Assembly (NCBI RefSeq): GCF_012932795.1
Contig: NZ_LANA01000002.1
Coordinates: 359,500 to 423,499 of the forward strand
DNA length: 64,000 nucleotides
DNA from: Candidatus Pelagibacter communis
GTDB taxonomy: Bacteria > Pseudomonadota > Alphaproteobacteria > Pelagibacterales > Pelagibacteraceae
Direction of reading: 5' to 3'
Below, in pieces: positions 45,532-54,771 of the stretch (position 1 is its first letter; each line of letters begins with the position of its first letter). Both the position numbers and the translations under genes were made by a program. The notes below the pieces were generated by a model. It was not told the origin of the DNA. It did no database searches and saw only the letters and a program-made list of their open reading frames with translations.

Positions 45532-46079
45532 ATTGTCATTATTTCTTTTTCTTTAATTTCAACTTTTTGATCTATCTTTTTAATATGCTCATCTGTAAAA
45601 GTTTGAATAATTTTTTCAAATTTCTTTTCTTCATCTTCACTAATTTCTTTATTTTTTATTAAATTTTTCAATTCATCATTAGCTTCTCTTCTTATATTTC
45701 GTACTGAAATTTTACTTTTTTCCCCCATCGACTTAATTACTTTTTTAATTTCTGTTCTTCTCTCTTCATTTAAATCTGGAACTGGTAATCTGATTAATTG
45801 ACCATCAATTTGAGGATTTAAACCAAGCTCAGATTTTTTAATTGCAGAATCAACTAAAGGTACATTGTTAAGATCCCAAACTTGGATATTAATTGTTCTT
45901 GCATCTGGCGTAGTGATACTGGAAACTTGATTTAATGGCATTGCCTGTCCATAAACATCTACTTTTACCAAGTCAAGCATAGATGAATTGGCCCTACCAG
46001 TTCTTAGAGATGTTAGTTCTTTTGAAAAGACTTCAATGGCTTTGTCCATTTTTTGGCTGTACGTTTTATCACTAAACAT
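45528..46079 (-). CDS. frr: Ribosome recycling factor
   Basis: Splits post-termination ribosomes with EF-G. It has 183 residues. Family features are FSKELTSLRTGRANSSMLD, the PLNQVSSITTPDARTINIQVWD strand, and VPDLNEERRTEIKKVIKS, with a long C-terminal helix. It follows tsf with no base between stop and start. In most bacteria pyrH lies between these two genes; here it does not. Confidence 0.98.
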   Translation of the reverse strand: MFSDKTYSQKMDKAIEVFSKELTSLRTGRANSSMLDLVKVDVYGQAMPLNQVSSITTPDARTINIQVWDLNNVPLVDSAIKKSELGLNPQIDGQLIRLPVPDLNEERRTEIKKVIKSMGEKSKISVRNIRREANDELKNLIKNKEISEDEEKKFEKIIQTFTDEHIKKIDQKVEIKEKEIMTI

Positions 46080-46931
46080 TTATTCACCAATTTTTAATCT
46101 GTAAAAATCCTTAATCTTTAAACTTGATATATTAAGATCTTTTATTATATCTTGCACCTTTTTTTTTGGTTCCATAACCCAAGCTTGAGTTAATAGCGCA
46201 TTATCCTCTTTAAATTTATTCATCTTACCTAAACTAATTTTTTTTGCTATATCGTCGGTTTTTCCAGAATTTTTAAGTTCCTCTGTGACAAGATCTTGTT
46301 CTTTTTGAAGAATATCTTTGTTAATTAAATCTGAGTTTAAAGCTATAGGATTGGATGCAGCAATATGCATTGAAAGTTGTTTTCCAAAAATTCTCATCAT
46401 TTCACTATTATCTGATGTTTCAATAGAAACTATAACTGATAATTTCGATAAATTATCCTTAACCACAGTATGCAAATAACTAAAATTTTTAGTACCAGGT
46501 TCATTAAAAGTTTTTGCTTTACCAATAGTTATTTTTTCACCCATTTTTGCTATCAAAGAAACTAAGTTTTCTTTAACTGTTTTGCCATTTTTCATATTTG
46601 TTTTATCTAGTTCATCTAAATTCGATTCATTTTTATTGTTTAATTCACACAATTCTTTCACAAACAAAACAAAGTCATCATTTTTGGCAACAAAATCAGT
46701 TTCACAATTAACTTCTATAACTGAAATTCTATCTTCGTTTCCAGAAGTAGCAATGACACCTTCTTTTGCATCTCTAGACATTTTTTTAGAGGCTTTAGAA
46801 ATTCCTTTAATTCTTAAAATTTCTATAGCTTTATCTAAGTCTCCACCTGACTCTTTAACAGCTAAATTACAATCTTTAAACCCTGCACCAGTCGCTTCTC
46901 TTAGTTGTTTTACTTTTTCTATATCACTCAT
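46080..46931 (-). CDS. tsf: Translation elongation factor Ts
   Basis: Guanine-nucleotide exchange factor for EF-Tu. It has 283 residues. The N-terminal domain is [22 protein letters not shown] with [11 protein letters not shown]; the core has the [10 protein letters not shown] motif and [11 protein letters not shown]. It follows rpsB by one base on the same transcript and so probably shares the rpsB leader control. Its stop directly abuts frr. Confidence 0.98.
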   Translation of the reverse strand: MSDIEKVKQLREATGAGFKDCNLAVKESGGDLDKAIEILRIKGISKASKKMSRDAKEGVIATSGNEDRISVIEVNCETDFVAKNDDFVLFVKELCELNNKNESNLDELDKTNMKNGKTVKENLVSLIAKMGEKITIGKAKTFNEPGTKNFSYLHTVVKDNLSKLSVIVSIETSDNSEMMRIFGKQLSMHIAASNPIALNSDLINKDILQKEQDLVTEELKNSGKTDDIAKKISLGKMNKFKEDNALLTQAWVMEPKKKVQDIIKDLNISSLKIKDFYRLKIGE

Positions 46932-46932
46932 A

Positions 46933-47751
46933 TTAATTTGATTTATCTTTTTTTTTTGAAAACTTAGTATCTAATTTTTCCCTATCTAGTTCTTGCACAG
47001 TCTTAGATGACTTTTCTTTTTTTGTGATATCTTCAATTTCAGGTTTTTCTTCAGTTTTAGCTGGAGTAGCTTTTTTTGCATTTTCAATAGTTTCTTTAAT
47101 TAGATTACAATAAAGATCAATTGATCTTCTAGCATCATCATTACCAGGAATTGGAAAATCAATCCCGTCTGGGTTTGAATTACTATCTAATATTGCACAA
47201 ATTGGAATTCCTAATTTAGATGCTTCAGCAATCGCTAAAGACTCATAATTAGTATCAATAATAAAAACTAAATCAGGAACCTTTTTCATTTCAGCAATTC
47301 CACCTAGGGCTCTTTCTAATTTGTCTTTTTTAACACTCATCTTTAATAATTCTTTTTTAGTGAAACCTCTATTTTCAGCTATAAGATCAGATTCATATTT
47401 TTTCATTTTTTTAATTGAGCCTGAAATTGTTCCCCAGTTAGTTAACATCCCACCTAACCATCTGTAATTCACAAAATACTGACCTGTTTCTTTGGCAGCT
47501 TCTGCAATTGCTTCTGAAGCTTGTTTTTTTGTTGATACAAAAAGAATTTTTCCATTATTAGCGATAGTATTATAGACTTTTTCTAAAGCTACATTTGTAA
47601 GTTCTAATGTTTGAGTTAAATCAATAATGTGAATTGAATCTCTTTTTCCAAAAATATATTTTTTCATCTTTGGATTCCATCTTAAAGTCTTATGCCCTAA
47701 GTGAACGCCTGCTTCTAATAATTGTTGTATAGTTAGATTTGGTATTTTCAT
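46933..47751 (-). CDS. rpsB: 30S ribosomal protein S2
   Basis: Small-subunit ribosomal protein of 272 residues. Signature parts are [46 protein letters not shown] and [20 protein letters not shown] Lys/Glu-rich C-terminal tail (about 232-272) extends past the E. coli protein length. It sits behind a 130-base spacer with a likely structured leader, and directs rpsB-tsf-frr and the following envelope genes. Confidence 0.98.
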   Translation of the reverse strand: MKIPNLTIQQLLEAGVHLGHKTLRWNPKMKKYIFGKRDSIHIIDLTQTLELTNVALEKVYNTIANNGKILFVSTKKQASEAIAEAAKETGQYFVNYRWLGGMLTNWGTISGSIKKMKKYESDLIAENRGFTKKELLKMSVKKDKLERALGGIAEMKKVPDLVFIIDTNYESLAIAEASKLGIPICAILDSNSNPDGIDFPIPGNDDARRSIDLYCNLIKETIENAKKATPAKTEEKPEIEDITKKEKSSKTVQELDREKLDTKFSKKKDKSN

Positions 47752-47838
47752 TTTTTATTCCCGGTTAAGCCACCACAGTAATTTCCATTTAAGGACCGGA
47801 GGTATAAAACCACAAACTGTGTGCGTGTTAGTTTAATT
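47752..47838 (-). promoter_or_regulatory. rpsB leader with candidate pseudoknot
   Basis: On the transcribed strand two helices cross: CACAGT (47821-47816) with ACTGTG (47779-47774), and CCGGT (47799-47795) with ACCGG (47765-47761). The order a-b-a'-b' defines a pseudoknot. The second helix ends directly at the GGGA that acts as Shine-Dalgarno for the ATG at 47751. S2 binding to such leaders is known to repress rpsB-tsf in gammaproteobacteria; a structured rpsB leader in Pelagibacter relatives has, I believe, been reported, but I could not check it. Confidence 0.65.
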
Positions 47839-47845
47839 TAGGTGT

Positions 47846-47874
47846 TGTGTACAAATTATTTGAAAAACAAACAA
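47846..47874 (-). promoter_or_regulatory. Possible rpsB promoter
   Basis: On the minus strand TTGTTT (47874-47869) and TACACA (47851-47846) are spaced by 17 bases. This would start the transcript near 47838, just before the pseudoknot. Matches to consensus are partial. Confidence 0.3.
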
Positions 47875-47881
47875 GTCTTTT

Positions 47882-50800
47882 TTAATGAATAATAGTAAAA
47901 ATATTGTTATTTCTTAGGCTATTTATGGCTTTTCTGTCAATAAGACGTCTATTTTTTAATATAAAGCTAATATCTTTATCTTTATCTTGAATATTTATTT
48001 TGACCTGAGTGGTCCCTTTTTCACTAACTAAATTAGATATTTTATCAATATCATTTAGAGACTTAACATTGAATATAATTTCATTAACAGGTTTATTAAA
48101 TAGATCCTTAAGTGAGGCAATTTTTTGTACATTAATTCTTTTTAATTTATTTTCATCTATAGAAATTGTCTTTGTTAAGCTTATAATTAAAGAATTACCT
48201 TCTATTAAGTTTTCTCTATTCAAGTTCAAGATATCAGAAAAAACAAAAAGTTCAAAAACACTTGTTAAATCAGTTAATTTAATAACACCATAAGAATTAC
48301 CTTTGGCTGTTTTTCTTTCTGAAATTTTTAGAAGCGTTGCTGCAACATTTGATTCTTTAAGGTTGTCATCTAAATTAAATTTAGCATAATTAACTATCTT
48401 GTAATCATCAAAAATTTCTTTAAATTGATTTAATGGATGATCGGATATAAAAAAGCCTATTGCTTCAAATTCTCTTGATAAACGATCTTCAAATTTCCAA
48501 TCTTCTGTATTAAAAACAATTTGACTATCCTGTGATTCATCCGATGCAAAAAGATCAATTTGGTTTGCAGCCTTATTTTCAAAAATATTTTTTGTTTTCA
48601 AAATAAAATTAGGTATTGAATTAAATAATGCTTGTCTATTATTGTCTATATTATCAAATGCACCTGCTTTAACTAAACCTTCAAGTTGAAGTTTATTAAT
48701 ATCTTTGGGGTTAACTCTATTTAGAAAATCGTTTATTGATTTAAACATACCATTTATTTTTCTCTCTTTCACAACATTTGATATTGCTTCATATCCAACA
48801 CTTTTAATAGCACCAAGTGCATAATAAAAGTTATTTTCATCAAACTGGAAATCCGCAAAACATTTATTAATATCTGGCCGTACAACTTTAATGTTAACTC
48901 TTTTTAGTTCTTCGTGGAATTCTCCTAGTTTATTTTGATTAGATATATCCATCGTCATTGATGCTGCAAAAAACTCTTTGGGATAGTATGTTTTTAAAAA
49001 TGCTGTTTGGTAAGAAATTATCGCATAAGCTGCTGCGTGACTTTTGTTAAAACCATATTCAGCAAATGGTTCAATTTTTAAAAAAATACTTGCTGCAACA
49101 TCTTTGCTAATTCCATTTTTAAGTGCACCAGCAATAAAACCTTGTTTTTGTTTTTCTAGTTCTGCTCTCTTTTTTTTACCCATGGCTCTTCTAAGAATAT
49201 CTGCTTCACCTGCAGTAAACCCTGAAAGTTTTTGAGCAATTTGCATGACCTGCTCTTGGTAAATTATAACACCATAGGTTGGTTTAAGAATTTCCTTTAG
49301 TAGGGGATGTAAATAGTCAGGAATTTGTCTTCCATGTTTACAGTCATTATAAACTGGTATGTTGTTCATGGGTCCAGGACGATAAAGTGCAACTAAAGCT
49401 ATAATGTCCTCAATATTATTAGGTTTCATTTGCAATAATGCTTCACGCATTCCTGCACTTTCAACTTGAAACAACCCAACAGTGTTACCTGATGATAATA
49501 GCTCAAAAACCTTCTGATCATCAAAATTAATATTTTCAATTTTAAACTCTTTAATCTTTTTTTGAATAAGTTTTTGTGTTCTATTAATTACCGTTAGAGT
49601 TTTTAACCCTAAAAAATCAAATTTAATCAGTCCTGCATTTTCAGCTGAATACATATCAAATTGTGTAGATGGCAATAATAAGTCTGCTGCCGCATCTTTG
49701 TATAAAGGCACAACTTCTGTTAATTTTTTATCTGCAATTACAACACCAGCCGCATGTGTTGCTACATTTCTGTTTAAGCCTTCTAGTTTTAAAGAAAGAT
49801 CGGTTAATTTTTTCACACGTGGATCTTCATTTATTAATTTTTTAAGTCTTGGTTCACTATTAATACACTCTGTTAAACTTTGTGGTCTTGAAGGATCAAA
49901 CGGTATCATTTTAGAGATACTATCAACAAAACCATATGGTAAACCTAAAACCCTACCGACGTCTCTAATAACCATTCTGGCTTTTAATTTTCCAAAAGTT
50001 ATTATGTGAGCAACACTATCTTTATATTTTGTTGTTAGATATTTGAAAACAAGATCTCTTTTTTCTTCACAGAAGTCTATATCAAAGTCAGGCATGGATA
50101 TACGATCAGGATTTAAAAATCTTTCAAATATCAAATTAAATTTAATTGGATCAACATCAGTAATGGACAAACACCAGGCAACAAGAGAACCAGCTCCAGA
50201 TCCTCTACCAGGTCCTACTGGAATATCATTGTTCTTAGCCCATTTAATATAATCAGAGACAATCAAGAAATAACTTGGGTATTTCATTTTAATTATGATT
50301 TTTAACTCATGATCAAGTCTATCTTTATACTTTAAAAATTTATTATCAGCTTCAAGTTTATTTTGATCGATTTTAAAAACTTTTTTAAATTTTTCTTTTA
50401 ATCCATCTAATGAATCTTTTTTAAGTGTATCATCAGCACTGACTCCTTTTTCTGAACTAATATTTGGTAATATAGGCTTAGAAAATTTAGGTCTAAAATT
50501 ACACTTAAATGGTAAATTAAAATTATTCTCTAAAGCCTCTGGGAGATCTAAAAATAATTTTGACATTTCTTCATTAGACTTAAAATAATGTTGATTACTG
50601 TACTTAACTCTATTTTTTTCATTAATATAAGTTTTTGCACCAATACAAATTAGTGCATCATGAGCTTCATGCATATCTGATGTTAGATAATAAACTTCAT
50701 TAGTTGCAATAATTGGTATTTTATTTTTAGAAGATTGCTCTAGATTAAATTTTTCAAATGCAATTTCATTTTGATCTCCATGTCTTTGAATTTCTATATA

Positions 50801-51298
50801 AAAATTATCATTAAATATTGAAGATAAGTCTCTATAAATTTTGGTTATTTCTTCTAAACGTCCCTTTTCAAATAGCTTTCCAAATAAACCTTGAATTGTT
50901 CCAGAGAGTAATAAAACTCCTTCAGTGTCAGTTAAAAGTTCTTTAATATCTAAATGAGGGTCTGAAAGTGCATCGTTTTCAAGATAAGATCTGGAAGAAA
51001 GTTCTATAATTCGTTTATATCCTTTTTCATTTAGAGCGATTAAAGGGAGTAATCCACTAGTGTCTTCAAATTTGAAGTAGATTTGTGTACCAATAATTGG
51101 TTGAGTTCCTACTTTAGAAATATTTTCAGCAAATTCTAATGCACCACATAAATTTGACGTATCAGAAAGACCTAGGCAAGGCACTTTGTGTTCTTTACAA
51201 AAATCTTTTAAGTTGTCAATTTTAATTGCACCTTCACAAATTGAATATTGAGTATGAACTTTTAAATGATTAAAATTTTGATTATTTGATTCCAGCAT
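47882..51298 (-). CDS. dnaE: DNA polymerase III alpha subunit
   Basis: The replicative polymerase, 1138 residues. The N-terminal PHP domain starts HTQYSICEGA and has partly changed metal ligands. The palm has GPGRGSGAGSLVAW and the catalytic DFDIDF near 404-410. The fingers have ATHAAGVVIA, LFQVESAGMREALLQMKP and YQEQVMQIA. A helix-hairpin-helix region and a C-terminal OB fold follow. It overlaps lolD by 17 bases, the standard alphaproteobacterial neighbour, and precedes rpsB on the same strand. Confidence 0.98.
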   Translation of the reverse strand: MLESNNQNFNHLKVHTQYSICEGAIKIDNLKDFCKEHKVPCLGLSDTSNLCGALEFAENISKVGTQPIIGTQIYFKFEDTSGLLPLIALNEKGYKRIIELSSRSYLENDALSDPHLDIKELLTDTEGVLLLSGTIQGLFGKLFEKGRLEEITKIYRDLSSIFNDNFYIEIQRHGDQNEIAFEKFNLEQSSKNKIPIIATNEVYYLTSDMHEAHDALICIGAKTYINEKNRVKYSNQHYFKSNEEMSKLFLDLPEALENNFNLPFKCNFRPKFSKPILPNISSEKGVSADDTLKKDSLDGLKEKFKKVFKIDQNKLEADNKFLKYKDRLDHELKIIIKMKYPSYFLIVSDYIKWAKNNDIPVGPGRGSGAGSLVAWCLSITDVDPIKFNLIFERFLNPDRISMPDFDIDFCEEKRDLVFKYLTTKYKDSVAHIITFGKLKARMVIRDVGRVLGLPYGFVDSISKMIPFDPSRPQSLTECINSEPRLKKLINEDPRVKKLTDLSLKLEGLNRNVATHAAGVVIADKKLTEVVPLYKDAAADLLLPSTQFDMYSAENAGLIKFDFLGLKTLTVINRTQKLIQKKIKEFKIENINFDDQKVFELLSSGNTVGLFQVESAGMREALLQMKPNNIEDIIALVALYRPGPMNNIPVYNDCKHGRQIPDYLHPLLKEILKPTYGVIIYQEQVMQIAQKLSGFTAGEADILRRAMGKKKRAELEKQKQGFIAGALKNGISKDVAASIFLKIEPFAEYGFNKSHAAAYAIISYQTAFLKTYYPKEFFAASMTMDISNQNKLGEFHEELKRVNIKVVRPDINKCFADFQFDENNFYYALGAIKSVGYEAISNVVKERKINGMFKSINDFLNRVNPKDINKLQLEGLVKAGAFDNIDNNRQALFNSIPNFILKTKNIFENKAANQIDLFASDESQDSQIVFNTEDWKFEDRLSREFEAIGFFISDHPLNQFKEIFDDYKIVNYAKFNLDDNLKESNVAATLLKISERKTAKGNSYGVIKLTDLTSVFELFVFSDILNLNRENLIEGNSLIISLTKTISIDENKLKRINVQKIASLKDLFNKPVNEIIFNVKSLNDIDKISNLVSEKGTTQVKINIQDKDKDISFILKNRRLIDRKAINSLRNNNIFTIIH

Positions 51299-51968
51299 TG
51301 ATAGTTTTTATATTACCATCAATCATTTCTAATTTGCAATCTGCCATATTAGCAAAAAATCTATTATGAGTTGCATAAATTATTAATCGATTATTATTTT
51401 TTAAATTATACAAAACTTTAAACACTTCTTTAGCGGTTCTACGATCAAGACTACCAGTTGGCTCATCTGCCAATATAATTTCAGGTTCGTTTATGAGCGC
51501 TCTAGCTATTGAAATTCTCTGTATTTCTCCACCAGATAATTCTGATGGGTAGTGCTGTTCTCGTGACGATAATCCCATCTTTTTAATAATCTTTTTAGCT
51601 TTTTTAATTGAGTTATTTTTTTCTCCACTTAAAGCTAAACCTGCAAAATAAACGTTTTCTAAAGCTGTAAAGTCAGAAAGTAAATTATTTTGTTGATAAA
51701 TAATACCAATTTTACTTGATCTAAGATTATCATTTCCATTGTTATCATTAAAATCTATTGAAGTATTATTAATTGATAAAGATCCAATTGTAGGTTTATC
51801 AATCAATGACAAAATATTAAGAAGTGTTGATTTTCCTGATCCTGAAGGACCCATGAGAGAATAAATTTTACCTTTTGAAAATGTGTAATCAATTTTTCTT
51901 AAAACATTAATCTTTTTATTATTAGAAAAAGATTTTGAAATTTTTTTTAAAGTTATTAAATTATTCAT
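51282..51968 (-). CDS. lolD: Lipoprotein-releasing ABC transporter, ATPase LolD
   Basis: ATPase of the LolCDE machine that releases outer-membrane lipoproteins from the inner membrane. It has 228 residues. Walker A is GPSGSGKST (about 40-48), the signature is LSGGEIQR, and Walker B is IILADEPTGSLD, with the switch His in YATHNR. It overlaps lolC by 8 bases and dnaE by 17. MacB-type efflux ATPases are similar, but the pairing with the LolC/E gene settles the role. Confidence 0.95.
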   Translation of the reverse strand: MNNLITLKKISKSFSNNKKINVLRKIDYTFSKGKIYSLMGPSGSGKSTLLNILSLIDKPTIGSLSINNTSIDFNDNNGNDNLRSSKIGIIYQQNNLLSDFTALENVYFAGLALSGEKNNSIKKAKKIIKKMGLSSREQHYPSELSGGEIQRISIARALINEPEIILADEPTGSLDRRTAKEVFKVLYNLKNNNRLIIYATHNRFFANMADCKLEMIDGNIKTINAGIK

Positions 51969-53193
51969 ACTTCAAACCTTTTACTGGGTCTAATTTTGAT
52001 GCTTTAATTGCAGGAAAAATTGAAACAATAATAGTTATAAAAATTGAACATAATGAAATAATTAGAATTGATATTGGATTAATCTCAGATGGCATTGTGC
52101 TTAAAAAATAAATCTCTTCAGGAAATAAACTAATATCAAATGTATTACTTAAAAATTCTCTTAAATTTTCAATATATAAGGAGAATAAAATACCTAAAAA
52201 AATTCCAAAGAAAGTTGCAGAAGTTCCAATAAAAAGACCAACTAGAAAGAATATTTTAATGATTGATTTATTTAAGACACCAATCGATTTAAGTATTGCT
52301 ATATCTCTAGTTTTATTTTTTACTAAAATTGTAAGTCCAGAAATAATGTTAAAAGCAGCTACTATGATAATTAAAGATAAAATTATAAACATTACATTTC
52401 GTTCAACTTTTAAAGCTGAAAATAAAGAGCTATTCATATCAGCCCATGTGTATACAAATTCATTATTAAATATACTTTGAATTTTTTTTTTACCATCACT
52501 GATATTTGATGGATTTTTTAAATATATTTCTAAATTTCTTTTATCTTTGTCTAATGAAAAAAAACTTTCTAAAGTTTCTAAATTAATAAACGCTATGTTT
52601 GAATCAAAATCAGCAATTCCACTGTCAAAAATTGAATTTATAACAAATGATTCTTGTTTAGGTAAACTACCAATAATTGTTTCAATACCTACTGGAGACA
52701 TAATTGATACAGTGTCACCTACACCAAGACTCAGGTTAAAACTTAATTCTTTACCAATTGATATAGAGTTTTTAACTAATTGATTTGACTGTCCAGTAAA
52801 GTTACCCTTTTTAACAACATCTAGTTTAGAAAAGTCTAAACTATTATATCCTCTCAACACTAAACCCTTAGTATAATCTTTGCTAATAATAATTGCTTCA
52901 CCAGAATTACTAAATATTAATTCTTTTGATATTTTTTCTAAACTTTTTTGATTCAATTCTTTTTTGTTAATTGAAGTATCATACGGTTTTACTGTTACAT
53001 GAGCATTAAATCCTACAATTTTATTTATAAGCTCTGTCCTAAAACCATTCATGACTGACATAACTATAATTAATACAGCAACACCTAAACTTATTCCTAT
53101 AAATGAAAAGATAGATATTATATTTAAAAAACCATCTTTTTTTCTAGTTTTAAGATATCGAAACGTTATTTCTTTTTCTAATGTAGAAATCAA
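51961..53193 (-). CDS. lolC: Lipoprotein-releasing system membrane protein LolC/E
   Basis: A 410-residue permease of the lipoprotein-release ABC system. It has an N-terminal membrane helix (about 23-48) after the ITFRYLKTRKKDGFLNIIS motif, a large periplasmic domain (about 50-265), then three helices in the FtsX-like core (about 270-400). Alphaproteobacteria have one gene for both LolC and LolE roles. The start codon is TTG at 53193 (overlapping the proS stop as TTGA); no nearby ATG would keep the conserved N-terminus. Confidence 0.94.
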   Translation of the reverse strand: MISTLEKEITFRYLKTRKKDGFLNIISIFSFIGISLGVAVLIIVMSVMNGFRTELINKIVGFNAHVTVKPYDTSINKKELNQKSLEKISKELIFSNSGEAIIISKDYTKGLVLRGYNSLDFSKLDVVKKGNFTGQSNQLVKNSISIGKELSFNLSLGVGDTVSIMSPVGIETIIGSLPKQESFVINSIFDSGIADFDSNIAFINLETLESFFSLDKDKRNLEIYLKNPSNISDGKKKIQSIFNNEFVYTWADMNSSLFSALKVERNVMFIILSLIIIVAAFNIISGLTILVKNKTRDIAILKSIGVLNKSIIKIFFLVGLFIGTSATFFGIFLGILFSLYIENLREFLSNTFDISLFPEEIYFLSTMPSEINPISILIISLCSIFITIIVSIFPAIKASKLDPVKGLKYE

Positions 53194-54524
53194 TATTTTG
53201 CTTTTTCTTCTTTAATTATTTTAATAACATCAACTAATTTTATTTCTAAAGATTCATCACCAGGTCTTTTAAATTCTACTAAGCCATCTCCAGTTTGTTT
53301 ACCAATAATAATTTGAAATGGTGCTCCTATCAAATTCATTTTTTTTATCTTAGAAGAAAAATTTTCATCAGTATCATCTATAATTGCTTCAATATTATTT
53401 TTTATAAGTTCTTTATTAATGTTATTTGCTTTTTCTAAGGCTGACTTATCATTTTTACTGATCATGGGAATTATTGAAATATCATAAGGTGCCACAGATA
53501 TTGGCCAATTCATAGTTTCATTTTGATCATCATATTTAGCCTCTATTATTGCGCCAACTAGTCTTGATACTCCAATTCCATAAGAGCCCATCTTAACAAA
53601 ATCTTTTTTACCACCGGGCAAATCTACAGATGCACCCATTGATTTAGAATATTTATCACCAAAATAAAATATATGGCCAACTTCAATGCCTTTTGTGCTC
53701 AGCCTATTTTCTTCTGTGACTTTGTCCTCAAATTCTTTTTTATTAAATTTTTCATCTGTAACTGCATAAAATTTTTCAAATTTTTTTCTTAATTCTTCTA
53801 AAGAGTTTTTTTCAATTTTAGTATCATCGCTATTAACTTTAAATATTCTTTCATCTGCAAAAATTTTACTTTCACCAGTGCCAGCTAAAATAATAAATTC
53901 ATGAGAAAGATTTCCTCCAATAGGTCCTGTATCAGCAGCCATTGGTATAGCAGTAAGTTTTAATCTTTTGAATGTTCTTAGATAAGAAAGAAAGAATTTG
54001 TTATATGAATAAATTGCATCATCATCACTTACATCAAAAGAATAGGCATCTTTCATATAAAATTCTCTCCCACGCATAATTCCAAATCTAGGTCTTACCT
54101 CATCTCTAAACTTCCATTGAATATGATAAATTAATTGAGGTAATGATTTATAAGATTTAACGCTTGATCTAAAAATATCAGTAACTAATTCTTCATTCGT
54201 TGGTCCATAAAGCATCTCTCTACCCTGTCTGTCTTTAATGCGTAGCATTTCATCCCCATAATCATCATAACGACCACTTTCTTTCCAAATATCACTGGGT
54301 TGAATAGTAGGCATCAGTATTTCTTGAGCGCCAATCTTATTTTGCTCTTCTCTTACAATTTGTTCAATTTTTTTCATCACCTTAAAGCCTAAGGGTAGCC
54401 ATGAATAAATACCTGCCGAGGATTGTTTGATCATACCCACCCTTAGCATTAATTGGTGTGATTTAATCTTTGCTTCTGAAGGATTGTTTTTTAATATCGG
54501 TATAAATGATTTTGAAATGTACAT
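53190..54524 (-). CDS. proS: Prolyl-tRNA synthetase (short type without editing insertion)
   Basis: Class II synthetase of 444 residues. Motif 1 is near GIYSWLPLGFKVM, motif 2 is FRDEVRPRFGIMRGREFYMKDAYSF, and motif 3 is GSYGIGVSRLVGAIIE. The roughly 180-residue INS editing domain between motifs 2 and 3, present in E. coli ProRS, is missing, as in alphaproteobacteria and mitochondria, leaving only a short linker. The anticodon domain ends the protein. It sits between DUF1467 and lolC. Confidence 0.97.
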   Translation of the reverse strand: MYISKSFIPILKNNPSEAKIKSHQLMLRVGMIKQSSAGIYSWLPLGFKVMKKIEQIVREEQNKIGAQEILMPTIQPSDIWKESGRYDDYGDEMLRIKDRQGREMLYGPTNEELVTDIFRSSVKSYKSLPQLIYHIQWKFRDEVRPRFGIMRGREFYMKDAYSFDVSDDDAIYSYNKFFLSYLRTFKRLKLTAIPMAADTGPIGGNLSHEFIILAGTGESKIFADERIFKVNSDDTKIEKNSLEELRKKFEKFYAVTDEKFNKKEFEDKVTEENRLSTKGIEVGHIFYFGDKYSKSMGASVDLPGGKKDFVKMGSYGIGVSRLVGAIIEAKYDDQNETMNWPISVAPYDISIIPMISKNDKSALEKANNINKELIKNNIEAIIDDTDENFSSKIKKMNLIGAPFQIIIGKQTGDGLVEFKRPGDESLEIKLVDVIKIIKEEKAKY

Positions 54525-54525
54525 T

Positions 54526-54771
54526 TTAAGTAATTATATATCTTAAATTCAAATATTCATATTTTATCAATAAATAAATTATCATGAAAATAACAGTTGT
54601 AATACCAGTACAATAGATAAATTTTTTTAACATTTTTGGATTTTCAGGGGAGCCAGGGTCTTCTCCATCTATTTTGATATATTTTTGTCTATTTACGTCA
54701 ATTGGAAGAATTGTAAAAAAAACTATCCACCAAATTATTATGTAGATTATAGCTAGGCCTGTTGCACTCAT
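54526..54771 (-). CDS. DUF1467 family membrane protein
   Basis: An 81-residue protein with two membrane helices (about 4-24 and 51-72). The conserved signature VFFTILPIDVNRQ follows the first helix, and GEDPGSPENPKMLKKF follows after it. Function is unknown, but the gene regularly lies between rnj and proS in alphaproteobacteria, as here (1-base gaps on both sides). Confidence 0.9.
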   Translation of the reverse strand: MSATGLAIIYIIIWWIVFFTILPIDVNRQKYIKIDGEDPGSPENPKMLKKFIYCTGITTVIFMIIYLLIKYEYLNLRYIIT

